A DNA stretch of 64,000 nucleotides, taken from the NCBI RefSeq assembly GCF_040412425.1, contig NC_089795.1, positions 83,901,163-83,965,162 on the forward strand, read 5' to 3'. This stretch comes from Macrobrachium rosenbergii (Eukaryota; Arthropoda; Malacostraca; Decapoda; Palaemonidae). A program made the position numbers and the translations under genes. The notes under the pieces were generated by a model. That model saw only the letters and a list, made by a program, of their open reading frames with translations, had not been told where the DNA came from and searched no databases. Shown here piece after piece: positions 62,080 through 64,000 of this stretch; within the stretch, counting starts at the first letter, position 1; every line of letters begins with the position of its first letter.

Positions 62080-63372
62080 GTACAGTATATACAGTTTATA
62101 ATAATCATTTTGATTTCCACAACAATTCTCTCATTGCTTTCCATTTCGGATTCTCGCTTCCTCGATTGCACATTTGCTTATCTTGGGTGGTATTTCGCTT
62201 AAGGGCGAACATCCCATTGCATTGGAATCCTGTGGTTGGCCAGCCCAGCTATCAACACAGTCTCAGGAGGATCACTTCGACGTGTTGGGACAGCTGTAGT
62301 GTGTCTTGCGCACTTGTGTACTATTACTGGCTCTCTTTCGTTGTTTGTAGATCCCAAATGCAGTTTTGTGTGTGTTTTTTTTTTAACTTGAATACACGTT
62401 ACATTGATATGTAACGTGGCATATAGCCTAGTTGATTTTTAGTTTTGCATATGAGTATTATATTTCCAGGAGATTTTCTTTGCAGGTTTCTTGGTCTTTG
62501 AAACTTGTTCCAAACGACTATGTGCGCATTATAAGTATAATGATGATTATATGAAGAAAAGTATCAGGAGGGGTAGGTCATCGTAACTTGATTGACAAAA
62601 AGCATAAGTAAAAGGCCATACATAATACGCATTCCAAATTAAGTATGAAAGAGATTCTTGAAATGCTTTTAGATACAGCTGAAGAGGACTGGTTAGAAAA
62701 CACAGAAAACTAACTCCTATTGTCTTAATTATTATTTCCAGGGTAACTAATATTATTATGAACTTTTATAAAATAAAAAGTATCGTACATTTTCAGAATC
62801 GACAAGGCTCGCGAAGCTTTTTTTTTTTTTTTTTTTTTTTATGCAGTAACTCGGTTAGGCTACCTTTGTCTATAGACTCGCGGTGTACGCGTTCCATACA
62901 AAACGAATATGCAAATGCTTGGAAGAGTTCGTGAGTGTGGTCTGGTGTGTCCGACATTCGCTTAATGTGTGGGTGGTACCGTAAACTGAAACTGGCACCT
63001 TCCACCCCCCCCCCCACAACCCGCCTCAACCCTTCCCTCCCAGACACCCAAAAGGTTAGCCCCGTCAACATCTTCCTGTTGAGCAAATTCTTGCTGTGGA
63101 GTAGGCTACACCTTTTGAAAGTCGTTTTTGATCCTTCTTGAAGTGATGCATTCTAATATTATCATCGATTCTTTTCCCAATTAGACTCTTTTTTGCTTTC
63201 AGTCAATGTTATTTCTTTCTTCGTTTGTTCATCTTGCTTCTCTCGAAGCTTGAGGTTCATTTGTTTTAAGTTTTTTTACTATTTTTGTCGATTTGTGCCT
63301 TTGGACTGTAGTTGATTCCGTTCACTTTCTTCCTCTTAGTGGTTTTCCAATTTACAACTTAGTAACTTTTTT
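62080..63372. other. No gene recognised
   Basis: Poly-T run at 62819-62840 and C-rich run at 63006-63016. Small frames near 62793-63086 pass through the poly-T and are not supported. Confidence 0.5.
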
Positions 63373-63466
63373 ACGGTGGGCATTTTATTGATCCCATGTA
63401 ATTGCAGTGGGCATTTTGTTGATCCCTTATAATTACGGTGGGCAATTTACTGATCCCATTCAATTT
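63373..63466 (+). repeat. Three-copy 31-bp tandem repeat
   Basis: 'cggtgggcattttattgatc' and two variants, with the GGG landmark at 63378, 63409 and 63440. Confidence 0.92.
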
Positions 63467-63892
63467 CTTTTTAAAGCTGTGCAGAATAATGCTCAGTACT
63501 GAAGCTGGCGTTCAGTTTTTTTAAGTACTAAATACTACCCTGATTTTTCGAGATTGTGTTGTGCTTCCTCAAGCAAATTATTGGGTCTTACCGAAACAAA
63601 AACGGTGAACGTTGCGAAGTTATCATTATGTACTAATCACCTAAGTCCCTAGGGATGGCTTTAAGGCAGTCCTTCAATTGTAGGGTCTTCTCAGGTCATC
63701 TTCGGTATCTGTGGCTGATAGTTATGGTAGATTTAAAAAAAAAATTTCCCTTACACTGTTTTGCTACAGTTCTCAGGAAAATTATATGTGTTTTCGAAAC
63801 ATGAACTATCCAGGTCTTGAGAAGATGAAGATGTATGAATTCAAATACAATCAATCTTACTAAATTTTTCCTTGTAAGTGTAACACACACAT

Positions 63893-63939
63893 ATAAATAT
63901 AAATATAAATATAAATATAAATATAAATATAAATATAAA

Positions 63940-64000
<61 letters not shown>
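63893..64000. repeat. (AAATAT)n then (AT)n microsatellite, runs off the window
   Basis: About eight hexamer copies (63893-63943) followed by pure AT to the last base. Confidence 0.96.

Overview
The window reads as repeat-dominated, AT-rich nuclear DNA of a decapod crustacean (shrimp, prawn, crayfish or crab type). The reasons are long (AT)n, (GA)n, (AAT)n and (GT)n microsatellites, a tRNA-derived SINE, two other dispersed repeat families, decayed non-LTR and Ty3/gypsy retrotransposons, and a secreted lectin-like gene with an F5/8 type C-like domain. No bacterial operon, phage or CRISPR feature is present. The organism call is inference from the repeat style; nothing here names a species.

Region 1-30048 is one very large inverted repeat. 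The left arm (1-5843, cut by the window edge) matches the reverse complement of the right arm (23478-30048). Two stretches compared by eye, about 200 bases in total, differ at roughly 5% of positions, so the duplication is old. Each arm carries a copy of the same short secreted-protein gene (546-1285 on +, 28788-29509 on -). The two copies are convergent and carry different frame lesions. The arms also share a SINE, two copies of a multi-hairpin repeat and one hairpin-ended repeat fragment. The right arm alone has an extra 0.85 kb segment with TA borders and imperfect terminal inverted repeats.

The spacer of the palindrome holds a 14 kb GC-rich, CpG-rich tandem array (about 5844-19770) of roughly 118 copies of a 118-bp unit. 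The consensus unit has no stop codon in any of six frames, which explains the very long open frames there without coding. Each unit carries a strong hairpin (CCAGCAG / CTGCTGG, extendable to 12-13 bp). Two unit subtypes and an internal duplicated block of several hundred bp, offset by about 2.27 kb, record how the array grew. The rest of the spacer (19771-23477) holds a decayed non-LTR reverse transcriptase and dispersed repeats.

Region 30-64 kb has no intact protein gene that I can support. It holds a decayed Ty3/gypsy element (32606-34195, minus) whose integrase part precedes the reverse transcriptase, as in Gmr1-like elements. It also holds a five-unit minisatellite with GA tracts (41533-42380) running into a GC-box-rich promoter-like stretch and a possible first exon ending at GTGAGT (42381-42675). 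Further features are a cluster of TAGGCCTA octamers (36.1-44.5 kb), several degenerate minisatellites (47.9-48.6, 57.0-58.1 and 58.1-59.5 kb), foldback repeats and many microsatellites. If the promoter call is right, much of 42.7-64 kb could be a long first intron.
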